Shown: positions 10,851-24,341, counted from the stretch's first letter. The stretch: 64,000 nucleotides of DNA from Rhodococcus jostii NBRC 16295 (GCF_001894825.1 NZ_BCWY01000015.1:1-64000); one strand, 5' to 3'. Made by a program: numbers and translations. Notes: generated by a model not told the origin, from the sequence alone.

Positions 10851-12044
10851 GTGACCAGTTCTGTGATCGTTGCCGGAGCCCGGACCCCGATGGGTCGTCT
10901 GCTGGGTTCGTTGAAGGATGTGTCCGGATCTGATCTGGGTGGGGTGGCGATCCGGGGTGCGCTGGAGAAGGCGGGCGTCGCTCCCGAGCAGGTCGAGTAC
11001 GTGATCATGGGTCAGGTGCTGACGGCGGGAGCTGGTCAGATCCCCGCGCGGCAGGCAGCGGTAGCGGCGGGGATCGGGATGGATGTGCCGGCGTTGACGA
11101 TCAACAAGGTGTGCCTGTCCGGGATCGACGCGATCGGGTTGGCCGATCAGCTGATCCGGGCGGGGGAGTTCGAGGTGGTCGTCGCCGGGGGCCAGGAGTC
11201 GATGTCGCGGGCGCCGCACCTGCTGGAGAAGTCGCGGGAGGGATTCAAGTACGGCGACGTGACGATGCGCGACCACATGGCGTTTGACGGGTTGTACGAC
11301 ATCTTCACCGATCAGGCGATGGGAAGTCTGACGGAGGCGAAGAACGCGGAGGACGGGCAGCGGATCAGCCGCGAGGACCAGGACGCGTTCGCGGCCACGT
11401 CCCACCAGCGTGCCGCCCGGGCATGGAAGGACGGGGTCTTCGACGACGAGGTGGTGCCCGTGCCGGTGCCGCAGCGCAAGGGCGACCCGGTGATGGTGAC
11501 CTCGGACGAGGGCGTGCGCGGGGACACGACGGTGGAGTCGCTCGGCAAGCTGCGGCCGGCGTTCAGCAAGGACGGCACGGTCACCGCCGGCTCGGCGTCG
11601 CAGATCTCGGACGGAGCCGCAGCCGTCGTGGTGATGAGCAAGGCGAAGGCCGAGGAACTCGGGCTGTCGTGGATCGCGGAGATCGGGGCACACGGCGTGG
11701 TGGCCGGTCCTGATTCGACGTTGCAGTCGCAGCCGGCGCGGGCGATCGCGAAGGCGTGCGCCAAGGAGGGGATCGAGCCGAAGGATCTGGACCTGGTCGA
11801 GATCAACGAGGCGTTCGCGGCGGTGGGCATCGCGTCGACGAAGGAACTGGGGCTGGACCCGGAGGTCGTGAACGTCAACGGCGGCGCGATCGCGATGGGG
11901 CATCCGCTGGGGATGTCCGGGGCGCGGATCGCGTTGCATCTCGCGTTGGAGTTGCGCCGTCGTGGCGGGGGTGTGGGTGCTGCGGCGCTGTGCGGTGGCG
12001 GCGGACAGGGCGACGCCCTGATCGTGCGCGTCCCGAAGGCGTGA
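10851..12044 (+). CDS. fadA4: Acetyl-CoA C-acetyltransferase (thiolase, FadA4 type)
   Basis: A 397-residue thiolase. The active-site residues are Cys88 (NKVCLSG), His351 ([10 protein letters not shown]) and Cys381 ([11 protein letters not shown]), all present and properly spaced. The enzyme condenses two acetyl-CoA or splits acetoacetyl-CoA. The GTG start is supported by GGAGGA eight to ten bases upstream. It corresponds to Rv1323 and shares a divergent promoter with mce. A long perfect-looking hairpin begins five bases after its stop codon. Confidence 0.92.
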   Translation: MTSSVIVAGARTPMGRLLGSLKDVSGSDLGGVAIRGALEKAGVAPEQVEYVIMGQVLTAGAGQIPARQAAVAAGIGMDVPALTINKVCLSGIDAIGLADQLIRAGEFEVVVAGGQESMSRAPHLLEKSREGFKYGDVTMRDHMAFDGLYDIFTDQAMGSLTEAKNAEDGQRISREDQDAFAATSHQRAARAWKDGVFDDEVVPVPVPQRKGDPVMVTSDEGVRGDTTVESLGKLRPAFSKDGTVTAGSASQISDGAAAVVVMSKAKAEELGLSWIAEIGAHGVVAGPDSTLQSQPARAIAKACAKEGIEPKDLDLVEINEAFAAVGIASTKELGLDPEVVNVNGGAIAMGHPLGMSGARIALHLALELRRRGGGVGAAALCGGGGQGDALIVRVPKA

Positions 12045-12049
12045 CCTGC

Positions 12050-12094
12050 ACGACAGTCCGTGGTGGTGTATCTCACACCACTACGGACTGTCGT
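12050..12094 (+). terminator. Long hairpin after the thiolase gene
   Basis: Arms of 20 bases (12050-12069 and 12075-12094) pair with one mismatch around a five-base loop (ATCTC). It begins five bases after the thiolase stop and ends 24 bases before the next start. There is no T-tract, so it may be a non-canonical actinobacterial terminator, an RNA processing site or a protein-binding palindrome. The structure is certain and its role is inferred. Confidence 0.65.
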
Positions 12095-12118
12095 AGATGG
12101 TCGGGCACAATGGTCGGC

Positions 12119-12481
12119 ATGGCGAACGTCTTCGATCTCAGTACCACGGCCAAGCGCTTCCGATTTGTCGCAATTCTGGAGGCCTTCACCTGGCTCGGCC
12201 TCCTCATCGGCATGGCCTTCAAATACCTGCCGGCCGACGGCAACGAGATCGGCGTGAAGATCTTCGGTCCCATCCACGGCGGCGTCTTCGTCCTGTACCT
12301 GCTCGTCTCGCTCTGGACCGCCCGCAAGCTGAGCTGGAATCTGGTCACCATCTTCTGGGCGCTCGTCGCCAGCGTCCCGCCGTTCGGCACCGTCGTCTTC
12401 GAGGTGTGGGCCGCGCGCACCGGCCGCATGGCCGAACTGTCCCGGTCGAGCGCGGCGAAGGCCGAACCCTCGCTCGTCTGA
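12119..12481 (+). CDS. DUF3817-type integral membrane protein
   Basis: A 120-residue protein with three hydrophobic segments: FVAILEAFTWLGLLIGMAF, GGVFVLYLLVSLW and FWALVASVPPFGTVVFEVW. The pattern (RFRFVAILEAFTWLGLLIGM, then HGGVFVLY) is that of DUF3817 membrane proteins, whose function is unknown. A second member lies at 43130-43495. ATG at 12110 in the same frame is an alternative start, three codons longer. No ribosome site is obvious for either. The gene lies between a long hairpin and the thioredoxin gene. Confidence 0.75.
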   Translation: MANVFDLSTTAKRFRFVAILEAFTWLGLLIGMAFKYLPADGNEIGVKIFGPIHGGVFVLYLLVSLWTARKLSWNLVTIFWALVASVPPFGTVVFEVWAARTGRMAELSRSSAAKAEPSLV

Positions 12482-12547
12482 CTCCCGCACCGAGCCCGCG
12501 GTAGACACGGCCCGCATTCCGGTGCGCCCGCAAATCGTGACAAACTG

Positions 12548-13525
12548 GTGGGCGTGACTCGACCAGGTTCTCGTCCGTCAGCGCGTTCCTCAGCAGTGAC
12601 CGCAGCCATGAGCGGAGCAGTCGATCTCTCCGCCCTCAAGGAGCGTGCGGCCGCTCCGCCTCCGCAGGCACCCGCCCCCTCCGGTGACGGTGCCACCCCG
12701 GCCGCCCCGGACAGTACCGGGCTCGCCCCCGTCATCGACGTCACCGAGGCGACGTTCGAGGCCGAGGTGCTCGTCCGGTCCCAGCAGGTGCCGGTCGTCG
12801 TCGACCTCTGGGCCACCTGGTGCGAGCCGTGCAAACAGCTCTCGCCGCTGCTCGAGAAGCTGGCGCGCGAGGCCGGCGGCACCTGGGTGCTGGCCAAGGT
12901 CGACGTCGACGCCAACCCGCGCATCGCGCAGGCGTTCGGCGTCCAGTCCGTCCCGACCGTCGTCGCCATCGCGGGCGGACAACCGCTCGCCGACTTCCAG
13001 GGCGCACAACCCGAGCCGCAACTGCGGCAGTGGCTCGCCGCCGTCCAGCAGGCAGTTGCCGGAAAGCTGTCCGGACCCCCGGCCGGTGACGGCGACCCGG
13101 ACGAGCCCGAGCCCGAGGACCCGCGCTTCGTCGCCGCCGAGGCCGCCCTCGACGAAGGCGACCTGTCGGCCGCCGAAGCCGAGTTCCAGAAGATCCTCGA
13201 CGAGGAACCGGCCAACGCCGAGGCGCAGGGCGCGATCCGGCAGGTGCGTTTCCTAGCCCGGGTGCAGTCCGTCGATCCCGGGGCCGTCGCCGCGGCGGAC
13301 GCCGCCCCGAACGACATCGACGCCCAACTCCAGGCTGCAGACGTCGAGCTCTACTCCCAGGCCCCCGACGCCGCGTTCGCCCGGCTCATCGGTCTGGTCG
13401 CGCGCAGCGCCGGCGACGACAAGACACGTGTCCGGACGCGTCTGCTGGAACTGTTCGAACTGTTCGACCCGGCCGAGCCCGTCGTCATGACCGCGCGCCG
13501 GAAGCTCGCCGCCGCCCTGTACTGA
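12548..13525 (+). CDS. Thioredoxin-domain co-chaperone (YbbN/CnoX type)
   Basis: A 325-residue protein with a thioredoxin domain at about residues 60-170 carrying an intact WCEPC active site (Cys92, Cys95) and the cis-Pro region SVPTVVAI. The C-terminal half has TPR-like helices (AEAALDEGDLSAAEAEFQK; LLELFELFDPAEPVVMTARR), the layout of YbbN/CnoX, which protects proteins from oxidative damage and passes them to GroEL. The N-terminal 55 residues are Pro/Ala-rich and look disordered. It corresponds to Rv1324. GTG at 12548 or 12554 could start it. A strong hairpin follows. Confidence 0.85.
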   Translation: MGVTRPGSRPSARSSAVTAAMSGAVDLSALKERAAAPPPQAPAPSGDGATPAAPDSTGLAPVIDVTEATFEAEVLVRSQQVPVVVDLWATWCEPCKQLSPLLEKLAREAGGTWVLAKVDVDANPRIAQAFGVQSVPTVVAIAGGQPLADFQGAQPEPQLRQWLAAVQQAVAGKLSGPPAGDGDPDEPEPEDPRFVAAEAALDEGDLSAAEAEFQKILDEEPANAEAQGAIRQVRFLARVQSVDPGAVAAADAAPNDIDAQLQAADVELYSQAPDAAFARLIGLVARSAGDDKTRVRTRLLELFELFDPAEPVVMTARRKLAAALY

Positions 13526-13531
13526 CACGGA

Positions 13532-13564
13532 ACCGGGGTGAGCGCCGACGGCACTCACCCCGGT
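13532..13564. terminator. Bidirectional terminator between thioredoxin and transporter genes
   Basis: Eleven-base arms (ACCGGGGTGAG and CTCACCCCGGT) flank a loop that itself contains GCCG-A-CGGC. It lies between convergent stop codons at 13525 and 13581. No T-tract follows on either strand. Confidence 0.75.
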
Positions 13565-13580
13565 GACCCGGACCGGAATG

Positions 13581-14894
13581 TCAGCTCCGGACGCGCTCCA
13601 CCCGTCCCACCAGGAAGACGTACGAGGCGATCCCGACCGCGGTCACCACGGTCATGTAGACGAACCCGGGCGCGAAACTCTCGTCGGTGACGAGCAACCC
13701 GATGACGATCGGTGTCGCGATCGACGACAGGTTGCCGATGAAGTTGAACATTCCACCGGTGAGCCCGAGCAGGCGTTCCGGTGCGAGAGCCGACACCAGC
13801 GACCAGGTGATCGACGCGAGACCGTTGCCGAAGAACGCGATGGACAGGAACATGATCACCATCGCGGTCGAGTCGGTGAAGTTTGCGCCGATCATCGCGA
13901 CGGTCAGCAGGAGCCCCACGATGATCGGCCCCTTACGGGCGACCCCGAGCGATATCCCCTTCTTCAGCAGGAAGTCGGAGAACACCCCGGAGAACAGCAC
14001 ACCGACGAGCGCCGCGACGAACGGAAGCGAAGCGAGAAATCCGGACTTGATGTAATCCATGCCCCGGTACTCGACGAGGTAGGTCGGGAACCAGGTCAGG
14101 AAGAACCACAGCGTCGAGGTGAGGCAGAACTGGCCCAGATAGATGCCCCACAGCTTGCGCCTGCCGAGGACGGTCGCGACATCGTTGCGCGTCACGGCCG
14201 GACGTTCGGGTTGCTGTTCCTCCACGAGGTCGACGAGCCCGCCGCCGTCGCGGATCAGGTCGATCTCGGCGTCGTTCGCCCGCGAGTCGCGCGGTTCGCG
14301 ATAGAAGGCGTACCAGACGAGACCCCAGACCGCTCCGATCACGCCGGTCACGATGAAGACCCAGTGCCAGGACAGGACGGACTGAAGCCAGGAGAGGAAC
14401 GGCGTGAGCAGTGCCAGTCCGATGAACTGGCCGGAGGTGTAGAAGCCGATCACCGTCCCACGTTCACGCTCGGGGTACCAGGCGGTCGCGACCCGGTTGT
14501 TGATCGGATACGCCGGTGCCTCGAACACGCCGACGAGAAGTCGCAGCGCGATGAGGGCGACGAAGCCCCCGATGACACCCATGAACGCCGTCGCGACGGA
14601 CCACAGGATGAGGCACGCCGGGTAGAGCAGTCTCGGGGGTATGCGGTCGACGAGCCAGCCACCCGGAATCTGCAGCGCCGCATAAGTCCACCCGAACGCC
14701 GACAGCAGCAGCCCTTGCTGAGCCTTGGAGAGATCCATCTCCTCGGCGATCGCGGGCATCGCGATCGACAGGTTCGCCCTGTCCATGTAGTTGATGACGA
14801 CCGTCACGAACAGCATCACCGCGATGAGGACGCGCGCCTTCGATGCCTGCGCGGCCACCGACGTGGACCGGCCGGTCTTCTGAATCTGGACCAT
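13581..14894 (-). CDS. MFS transporter, anion:cation symporter family (likely D-galactonate uptake)
   Basis: A 437-residue major facilitator protein with about 12 membrane segments. The ACS-family landmarks are present: NYMDRANLSIAMPAI in helix 1, WTYAALQIPGGWLVDR in loop 2-3, and NFIGNLSSIATPIVIGLLV late in the protein. Close relatives are DgoT-type hexonate symporters. It is the last gene of the dgo operon, five bases after dgoD, so D-galactonate is the most likely substrate, with related hexonates possible. ATG at 14894 is chosen over the longer frame because that frame overlaps dgoD. Confidence 0.85.
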   Translation of the reverse strand: MVQIQKTGRSTSVAAQASKARVLIAVMLFVTVVINYMDRANLSIAMPAIAEEMDLSKAQQGLLLSAFGWTYAALQIPGGWLVDRIPPRLLYPACLILWSVATAFMGVIGGFVALIALRLLVGVFEAPAYPINNRVATAWYPERERGTVIGFYTSGQFIGLALLTPFLSWLQSVLSWHWVFIVTGVIGAVWGLVWYAFYREPRDSRANDAEIDLIRDGGGLVDLVEEQQPERPAVTRNDVATVLGRRKLWGIYLGQFCLTSTLWFFLTWFPTYLVEYRGMDYIKSGFLASLPFVAALVGVLFSGVFSDFLLKKGISLGVARKGPIIVGLLLTVAMIGANFTDSTAMVIMFLSIAFFGNGLASITWSLVSALAPERLLGLTGGMFNFIGNLSSIATPIVIGLLVTDESFAPGFVYMTVVTAVGIASYVFLVGRVERVRS

Positions 14895-14899
14895 GTCCC

Positions 14900-16048
14900 T
14901 CACCACTCCGCAAACGATCCGTCGCTGTGGCGCCAGACCGGATTTCGCCAACGATGTCCTTCGGCCGCCCGTTCGATCACGTACTCCTCGTTCACCTCGA
15001 TGCCCAGTCCCGGGCCGGTGGGGATTCGGACCTGACCGTCGGCGTAGGTGAACACGGACGGGTCGACGAGGTAGTCGAGGAGATCGTTCGACGTGTTGTA
15101 GTGGATGCCGAGGCTCTGTTCCTGAATCGTGGCGTTGTAGCAGCCGGCGTCGATCTGCAGGCACGTCGCCAGCGCGATCGGCCCGAGGGGGCAGTGCAGC
15201 GCGAGCGCCACGTCGTAGGCCTCGGCCATGTGCGCGATCTTCCGCGCCTCGGTGATGCCGCCGCAGTGCGACGGATCGGGCTGGATGATGTCGACGGCGC
15301 CGGACGCGAGGACGGATTTGAAATCCCAACGGGAGAACAATCTCTCACCCAGGGCGATCGGGATCGGCGACTGCCGCAGCACGTCGACGAAACCGTCGAC
15401 GTGTTCGGAGAGGACCGGTTCCTCGACGAACATCAGCCGGAACGGTTCGAGCTCCCGGAGCAGCACCTTGGCCATCGGCTTGTGCACCCGGCCGTGAAAG
15501 TCGACGCCGATGCCGATTTCCGGGCCGACGGCATCGCGCACCGCCGCGACGTTGGCGAGACACCGGTCCACCTTGTCCCAGGTGTCGAGGTACTGCAGTT
15601 CCTCGGTGCCGTTCATCTTCACCGCGGTGAATCCGCGGTCCACGACCTCACGCGCCGCCTTCGCGGTGTCCGCGGGGCGGTCGCCGCCGATCCACGAGTA
15701 GACCTTGATCCGGTCCCGGACGCGGCCGCCGAGAAGCTCGTACGCCGGCACGCCGAGGGCCTTGCCCTTGATGTCCCACAACGCCTGGTCGATGCCGGCC
15801 AGCGCGCTCATGTGGATGCCGCCGCCGCGATAGAAACCCGACCGGTACATGACCGTCCACAGGTCTTCGATCTGGGTCGGATCCTGCCCGATGAGGTAGT
15901 CGGACAGTTCCTCCACCGCGGCGGCGACCGACGCCGCGCGGCCCTCGAGTACCGGTTCGCCCCAGCCGACCACCCCGTCGTCCGTCTCGATCCGCAGGAA
16001 CAGCCACCGCGGTGGCACGGTGTAGGTGGTGAGTGACTTGATCTTCAT
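14900..16048 (-). CDS. dgoD: D-galactonate dehydratase
   Basis: A 382-residue enolase-superfamily dehydratase. Features include the N-terminal [18 protein letters not shown], the catalytic region [16 protein letters not shown], metal ligands in [10 protein letters not shown] and [11 protein letters not shown], the [12 protein letters not shown] motif and the catalytic His in [12 protein letters not shown]. These match galactonate dehydratases, which convert D-galactonate to 2-dehydro-3-deoxygalactonate with Mg2+. It sits between the aldolase and transporter genes in the same operon. A 54-bp gap separates it from dgoA. AGGAGGACTCC just upstream is a strong ribosome site. Confidence 0.92.
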   Translation of the reverse strand: MKIKSLTTYTVPPRWLFLRIETDDGVVGWGEPVLEGRAASVAAAVEELSDYLIGQDPTQIEDLWTVMYRSGFYRGGGIHMSALAGIDQALWDIKGKALGVPAYELLGGRVRDRIKVYSWIGGDRPADTAKAAREVVDRGFTAVKMNGTEELQYLDTWDKVDRCLANVAAVRDAVGPEIGIGVDFHGRVHKPMAKVLLRELEPFRLMFVEEPVLSEHVDGFVDVLRQSPIPIALGERLFSRWDFKSVLASGAVDIIQPDPSHCGGITEARKIAHMAEAYDVALALHCPLGPIALATCLQIDAGCYNATIQEQSLGIHYNTSNDLLDYLVDPSVFTYADGQVRIPTGPGLGIEVNEEYVIERAAEGHRWRNPVWRHSDGSFAEW

Positions 16049-16102
16049 GGAGTCCTCCTGTGCGGGGCGGTGGTGTGGGCCCCGGTCGTCGTGTGAGTCG
16101 GT

Positions 16103-16729
16103 TCAGGCGGCGTCGGCGGACCAGATGTCCAGCAAGGCGCGTGCGCGCTCTCGCACGGTGTCGGCGCTGTCACCGGGTCGATACAGGCAGGTGCCGAGGC
16201 CGGCGCCGCCCGCACCGGCGGCGGCCCACTCGGCGAGATTCGTTCGGTCGACACCGCCGACGGGAAGCAGTTCGACCTCCGTGGGCAGCACCGCCCGCCA
16301 CGCCGTCATCCCGGCCGTCCCGATGGAGTCGGAGGGGAACAGTTTCACGCTGCGGGCGCCCGCGCCGACGGCGCGGAAGGCCTCGGTGGGTGTCGCCGCT
16401 CCCGGGTACGCGCGCAGGTTCCGGGCGACGGCAGCGCCGATGACGTCGACATCGGTGTTGGGCGAGACGATGATCCGGGAACCGGCGGTCTCGGCCCGGA
16501 TCACGTCGTCGACACTCAGCACGGTCCCGGCGCCGACCACGCAGGCGTCGCCGACGGCAGCCGCCAGTCGTTCGATCGATTCGAACGGGCGAGGAGAGTT
16601 CAGCGGGACCTCGATCGCCGTGAAGCCTGCGTCGGCGAGGGCGGAACCGACCGCGACGACGTCCTCCGGGGTGATGCCGCGCAAAATGGCGATCAATCCG
16701 GTCGCGGTTTCAGTGGCTGTGGGGCTCAC
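16103..16729 (-). CDS. dgoA: 2-dehydro-3-deoxy-6-phosphogalactonate aldolase
   Basis: A 208-residue KDPG/KDPGal aldolase. The fold motifs are LIAILRGITPEDVVAVG, AIEVPLNSPRPFESIERL, VGAGTVLSVDDV, and the Schiff-base Lys in ARSVKLFPSDSIG. The enzyme splits 2-dehydro-3-deoxy-6-phosphogalactonate into pyruvate and glyceraldehyde 3-phosphate. The AIEVPLNSP segment is typical of the galactonate rather than the gluconate branch. The GTG start at 16729 overlaps the dgoK stop (GTGA) and has AAGGAG just upstream. The longer open frame upstream is the antisense-free extension through dgoK and is not used. Confidence 0.9.
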   Translation of the reverse strand: MSPTATETATGLIAILRGITPEDVVAVGSALADAGFTAIEVPLNSPRPFESIERLAAAVGDACVVGAGTVLSVDDVIRAETAGSRIIVSPNTDVDVIGAAVARNLRAYPGAATPTEAFRAVGAGARSVKLFPSDSIGTAGMTAWRAVLPTEVELLPVGGVDRTNLAEWAAAGAGGAGLGTCLYRPGDSADTVRERARALLDIWSADAA

Positions 16730-17763
16730 GGGGTCTCCTTCTGGTGGTTCGTGGATGGTGTCTGTTCGACGAGGCCCGCGGCGATCGCCACGTGCCACAA
16801 GCCCTGCGCCGCCGCTTCCTCGGCGACCATCTCGGCGACCACGCCGTGGACGCGCAGGGCCGCTGCGTAGCGCCGGCATAGATCGGCGTTGCCGCACAGC
16901 AGAATTCGGCCCCCGAGGGCGAACTGCGGAAGAAGGTGTCGTACCTCGTCCGCGATGATCACGCCGGAGACGTAGTCGGGAACCGACGCCGGATCGAGGA
17001 GTCCGTCGAGCACGAGCGCTCGTGCTCCGAACAACTCCGCGGGCAATCCGCGGGACGGCACCGACGTTCCGGTGACGAGGCCGCGCTCGAACGCGGCGTC
17101 GTCCCGCACGCCACCGTGCGCGGTCCGGCCGAGGATGCCGTGCTGCATCACCAGGCCGTACAACTCGCCCGACATCGACGTGGCGAACGAGACGATCTTG
17201 CGGTTCTCGACGCGGGTCCACTTGGTGTGGGTTCCGGGTAGGACGATGGTGAGCGGGCTGTCGGTCGGGGTGAGCATGCCCAGCGCCCCGATGATCTGCG
17301 TCTCCTCGCCCCGCATGACGTCGCCGGCGACTGTCCCGTCGGCCGCGGGGGCGACGCGCAGTCCGGGGACCAGATGCAGTACTCCGCGAGGGTGCGGGAC
17401 CGTGGTCAGGTCGGCGGCGTCGATGGCGAGGTCGGTCGGGGTGGTGAGGTAGCCGGCTTCACGCCAGCCCTGGGCGCTGCCGACCATGCCGCACGCGATG
17501 GCCGGGAGACCGGGGGACGCGGCGAGCCAGTCGCCGCACGCCGCGTCGAATGCGGCTTCGTAGTCGCGGGTCCTCGATCCGGGGTCGTCGCCGGTGGCGC
17601 CGAGCAGTCCGAAGTCCGGCCGGCGGGCGTCCAGAATGCGGCCTCGGTCGCCGAGGAGCCAGGCACGCTGCGACGACGTGCCCCAGTCGAGGGCGATCAG
17701 ACGCGGTGTCGAAGTGTCGGGGGTGTTCTGGATCACCTGACCACTATCGGACGCAAATCCCAT
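16726..17763 (-). CDS. dgoK: 2-dehydro-3-deoxygalactonokinase
   Basis: A 345-residue sugar-acid kinase of the DgoK family. It shows the phosphate loop LIALDWGTSSQRAWLL, the family motif CGMVGSAQGWREAGY, the second phosphate motif VLPGTHTKWTRVE and FATSMSGELYGLV. It phosphorylates 2-dehydro-3-deoxygalactonate at C6. It is the first gene of the dgo operon. The start is uncertain: ATG at 17763 leaves only 38 bp before the divergent IclR gene and lies inside a candidate operator, so GTG at 17736, nine codons later, is a real alternative. Confidence 0.88.
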   Translation of the reverse strand: MGFASDSGQVIQNTPDTSTPRLIALDWGTSSQRAWLLGDRGRILDARRPDFGLLGATGDDPGSRTRDYEAAFDAACGDWLAASPGLPAIACGMVGSAQGWREAGYLTTPTDLAIDAADLTTVPHPRGVLHLVPGLRVAPAADGTVAGDVMRGEETQIIGALGMLTPTDSPLTIVLPGTHTKWTRVENRKIVSFATSMSGELYGLVMQHGILGRTAHGGVRDDAAFERGLVTGTSVPSRGLPAELFGARALVLDGLLDPASVPDYVSGVIIADEVRHLLPQFALGGRILLCGNADLCRRYAAALRVHGVVAEMVAEEAAAQGLWHVAIAAGLVEQTPSTNHQKETP

Positions 17764-17793
17764 AATGACGAATACGGTCCCTATATGTGGGAT
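17757..17793. promoter_or_regulatory. Candidate IclR operator between dgoK and its regulator
   Basis: ATCCCATA (17757-17764) and TATGTGGGAT (17784-17793) form an inverted repeat, with two extra bases in the second arm. It lies in the very short divergent region between dgoK and the IclR gene, the usual location of an IclR-family site. Binding is inferred. Confidence 0.4.
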
Positions 17794-17801
17794 AGTGGGG
17801 T

Positions 17802-18578
17802 GTGGCGAATCCGACGTACGACATTCCACCCGGCACCCAGACGCTGGCACGGGGCCTCTCCGTGATCCGTGCCGTCTCCGACGGCGCGCAGGATCTGCGT
17901 GCCGTCGTCGAACACACCGCGCTGGGACGCAGCACCGCGCACCGACTCGTGCAACTGCTGGTGCACGAGGGATACCTGCGGAACGGCAGCCGCGGCTACA
18001 CCCTCGGGCCGACGTTGATCGAGCTGGGTTTCAAGGCGCTCCACGGCAACCCGCTGCCGGTCGTCGCCCGCCCGATCCTCGAGGAGTTGTCGGCGCACGT
18101 GCACGACACCGTGCACCTGGCGGTCGAGGACGGCGGCTCCGTGCTGTATCTGGACAAACTGCCCGGATCGCGGGGCGCCGAGATGCGGTCCCGCATCGGT
18201 CACCGCATGCCGCTGACCCGCGCAGGCGTCGGAAAGGCGCTGCTGCTGGACTCGGCCGAGCGCTGGGATGCGCTGTACGAGAGCGACGGTGCGCAGGGGC
18301 CGCGACCACCGGCCGGCGCCTCCGGCGGGTCGGCGGATTTCCGTGCACGCATGAACGACTACGTGCGGATGGGCGCCGCGATGGACCTCGAGGACAACGA
18401 ACCGGGCATCCGCTGCGTGGCGGCGCCGATCCGGGACGCGTCGTGCGCGATCGTCGGTGCGATCAGCGTGTCGGCGACGAGCCCGTACATGCCCGACGAG
18501 CGGATGCGTGGCCTCGTGCCGGTCGTGTGCCGGGCCGCCGGACGGATCTCCGCGGCACTCGGCTACCGGGAGATCTGA
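17802..18578 (+). CDS. IclR-family regulator of the galactonate operon
   Basis: A 258-residue IclR protein. The N-terminal winged helix (LARGLSVIRAVSDG ... LGRSTAHRLVQLLVHEGYL) is followed by the effector domain (VHLAVEDGGSVLYLDKLPG, RMPLTRAGVGKALLL, IRCVAAPIRDASCAIVGAIS). It is divergent from dgoK, so it most likely regulates the dgo operon in response to a pathway intermediate. Enteric bacteria use a GntR-type DgoR instead. GTG at 17802 is chosen. The gene converges with the metallopeptidase gene, with 22 bp between their stops and no hairpin. Confidence 0.88.
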   Translation: MANPTYDIPPGTQTLARGLSVIRAVSDGAQDLRAVVEHTALGRSTAHRLVQLLVHEGYLRNGSRGYTLGPTLIELGFKALHGNPLPVVARPILEELSAHVHDTVHLAVEDGGSVLYLDKLPGSRGAEMRSRIGHRMPLTRAGVGKALLLDSAERWDALYESDGAQGPRPPAGASGGSADFRARMNDYVRMGAAMDLEDNEPGIRCVAAPIRDASCAIVGAISVSATSPYMPDERMRGLVPVVCRAAGRISAALGYREI

Positions 18579-18600
18579 GAACGGTCACTTCGTGCGACGG

Positions 18601-20055
18601 TCAGCGGTACCGGCCCTCGCAGGCCTGCTCGCCGCCGAGCACTCCGGTGCGGAAGGCGTCGACCCGGGAGAATCCGCTCGGCACCGTCTCCCCGTTGACG
18701 TCGCTGGCGGCCAATCCGTCGGTGAGTAGACCCGACACGGCCTCGTCGAGGTCGCCGGGGGACAGCCACACGCTGCCCGCCTCCAGGGTGGCGGGATTGT
18801 CCGGACTCAGCGCGGTGGTGATGACCCCGGACAGGCAGGCGGCGCGGAGTGCGGTCTGCGGTGAGTGCAGATCGTCGCCCCGGTCCCGCTGCAACGCCAG
18901 GGTGTAGCGGGAGGCGAGCAGGACGTACGCGTTGTAGTCGCCGGTGAGGTTGGTCGGGAAGAGTTCACGCCTGCCGAGGTGGCCCGGTGTGCCGCGTTCG
19001 GCGAGGGCATCGACGCTGACACCGATCGTGTTGGTGGCCGGGCAGTACGACACCGGCTCGGTGACGTCGGCGTCCGCGCAGTCGAGGTCGGCGCCGTCGA
19101 GTTGCAGCGCAGGTGGATCGTCGAGATCGAAGATCTGCTGGAACGACGTGAAGAACGACTCGAGCGATTCCTCGGTGACGGGCAGTTCGCCGTCGTCGGA
19201 TTCGTCGGCGAATCGCTGCGGCAGATCCGCGCGACGCGAGTCGATCTCCTTCTCGTCGATGCGCGTGCACGGCGCCGGACCGTCCGTGAACCCGATCTGC
19301 GTGGCCGTGACCCGTTCGAAGGCCGAACCGTGCACGTTGTCGGGGTCGTTCGGGTCGGTGTCGCCGATGGCCACCGCCGACGCCAGGACCTTGTTCAGGC
19401 CGTCCGACGTGTTGAGCGTGAAGTGGGGTGCCTTGTCCTCCGCGATGTGCCGCATGAACGCCCCCGCCAGGCAGTCGGCCTGCTGTTCCCGCACGATGTC
19501 TCCGCCCACGCCCTCGTCGGCGATGCCCGCCTTCGTCTGGACGGCGTGCCCGTACTCGTGGGCCAGCACGAAGACCGCGGCGACGACGCCGAACTTCTCC
19601 ACGACCTCCGGCAGCAGCAGCGTCCGGTCCCAGCCGATCGTGTGGTCGGTGGTGCAGTAGCCGGCGTTGAGAAGTTCCTCGGTGCTGTCTCCGCAGAACC
19701 GAGGGCCGTCGGCCTCGCGGGGATCCCAGGAGATCAGTTCCTCGACCGGTTCGAAGTCGCGCTGGAACAGCGCCGGGAACTGGATGCGCCAGTAGTCCTC
19801 GATGTCGCTGACGGCGTTGGCAACCATCGTGTCGATTTCGCCGCCGTCGGTGCCGGTGACGGGGAGATCGGCGTCGGGAACTCCCTTGCGGGCACCGCTC
19901 GGCCCCGACGTCGCATCGAGCCCCGCAACCTTGAAGGGGTCGTCGTAGATGGATGCGGCGTCGCCGTCTATCGAACGGGCGCAACCCGACAGGACGACCG
20001 CGGTCACGGCCAGCACGCCCATGCTCGCAGCCCACTGCCGACGTCGGGTCAGCAT
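18601..20055 (-). CDS. Putative neutral zinc metallopeptidase, lipoprotein
   Basis: A 484-residue secreted lipoprotein. The signal peptide ends in a lipobox (VVLSGC, lipidation Cys about residue 25). The catalytic zinc motif HEYGH is in FVLAHEYGHAVQTKAG, followed by a second-ligand region REQQADCLAGAF, as in YpfJ-type neutral zinc metallopeptidases. The protein is therefore expected on the outer face of the membrane; its substrate is unknown. It starts 13 bp after the glgB stop on the same strand and may be co-transcribed, although no link to glycogen is known. Confidence 0.8.
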   Translation of the reverse strand: MLTRRRQWAASMGVLAVTAVVLSGCARSIDGDAASIYDDPFKVAGLDATSGPSGARKGVPDADLPVTGTDGGEIDTMVANAVSDIEDYWRIQFPALFQRDFEPVEELISWDPREADGPRFCGDSTEELLNAGYCTTDHTIGWDRTLLLPEVVEKFGVVAAVFVLAHEYGHAVQTKAGIADEGVGGDIVREQQADCLAGAFMRHIAEDKAPHFTLNTSDGLNKVLASAVAIGDTDPNDPDNVHGSAFERVTATQIGFTDGPAPCTRIDEKEIDSRRADLPQRFADESDDGELPVTEESLESFFTSFQQIFDLDDPPALQLDGADLDCADADVTEPVSYCPATNTIGVSVDALAERGTPGHLGRRELFPTNLTGDYNAYVLLASRYTLALQRDRGDDLHSPQTALRAACLSGVITTALSPDNPATLEAGSVWLSPGDLDEAVSGLLTDGLAASDVNGETVPSGFSRVDAFRTGVLGGEQACEGRYR

Positions 20056-20068
20056 GGCCGTGCCTTCA

Positions 20069-24285
<4,217 letters not shown>

Positions 24286-24314
24286 GCTGGGCTCCGTTCC
24301 ATAGCCGGAAGTTG

Positions 24315-24341
24315 CCGGCGGCTCGTGGGCTGGGCCGCCGG
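24315..24341. promoter_or_regulatory. Inverted repeat in the glgE/glgP divergent region
   Basis: CCGGCGGC (24315-24322) pairs with GCCGCCGG (24334-24341). Flanking GTTG and CAAC, and outer CCAT and ATGG, extend the symmetry with gaps. It lies between the two start codons and could be an operator or a transcript hairpin. High GC makes such repeats easier to find by chance. Confidence 0.3.

Noticed and set aside
12050..12094. Insertion-sequence end or MITE
   Set aside because: No flanking direct repeats and no second copy in the window; a hairpin with an RNA-level role is simpler.
13563..15035. 490-codon plus-strand frame opposite the transporter
   Set aside because: Shadow of the transporter; charged, no domains, and would run through the terminator region.
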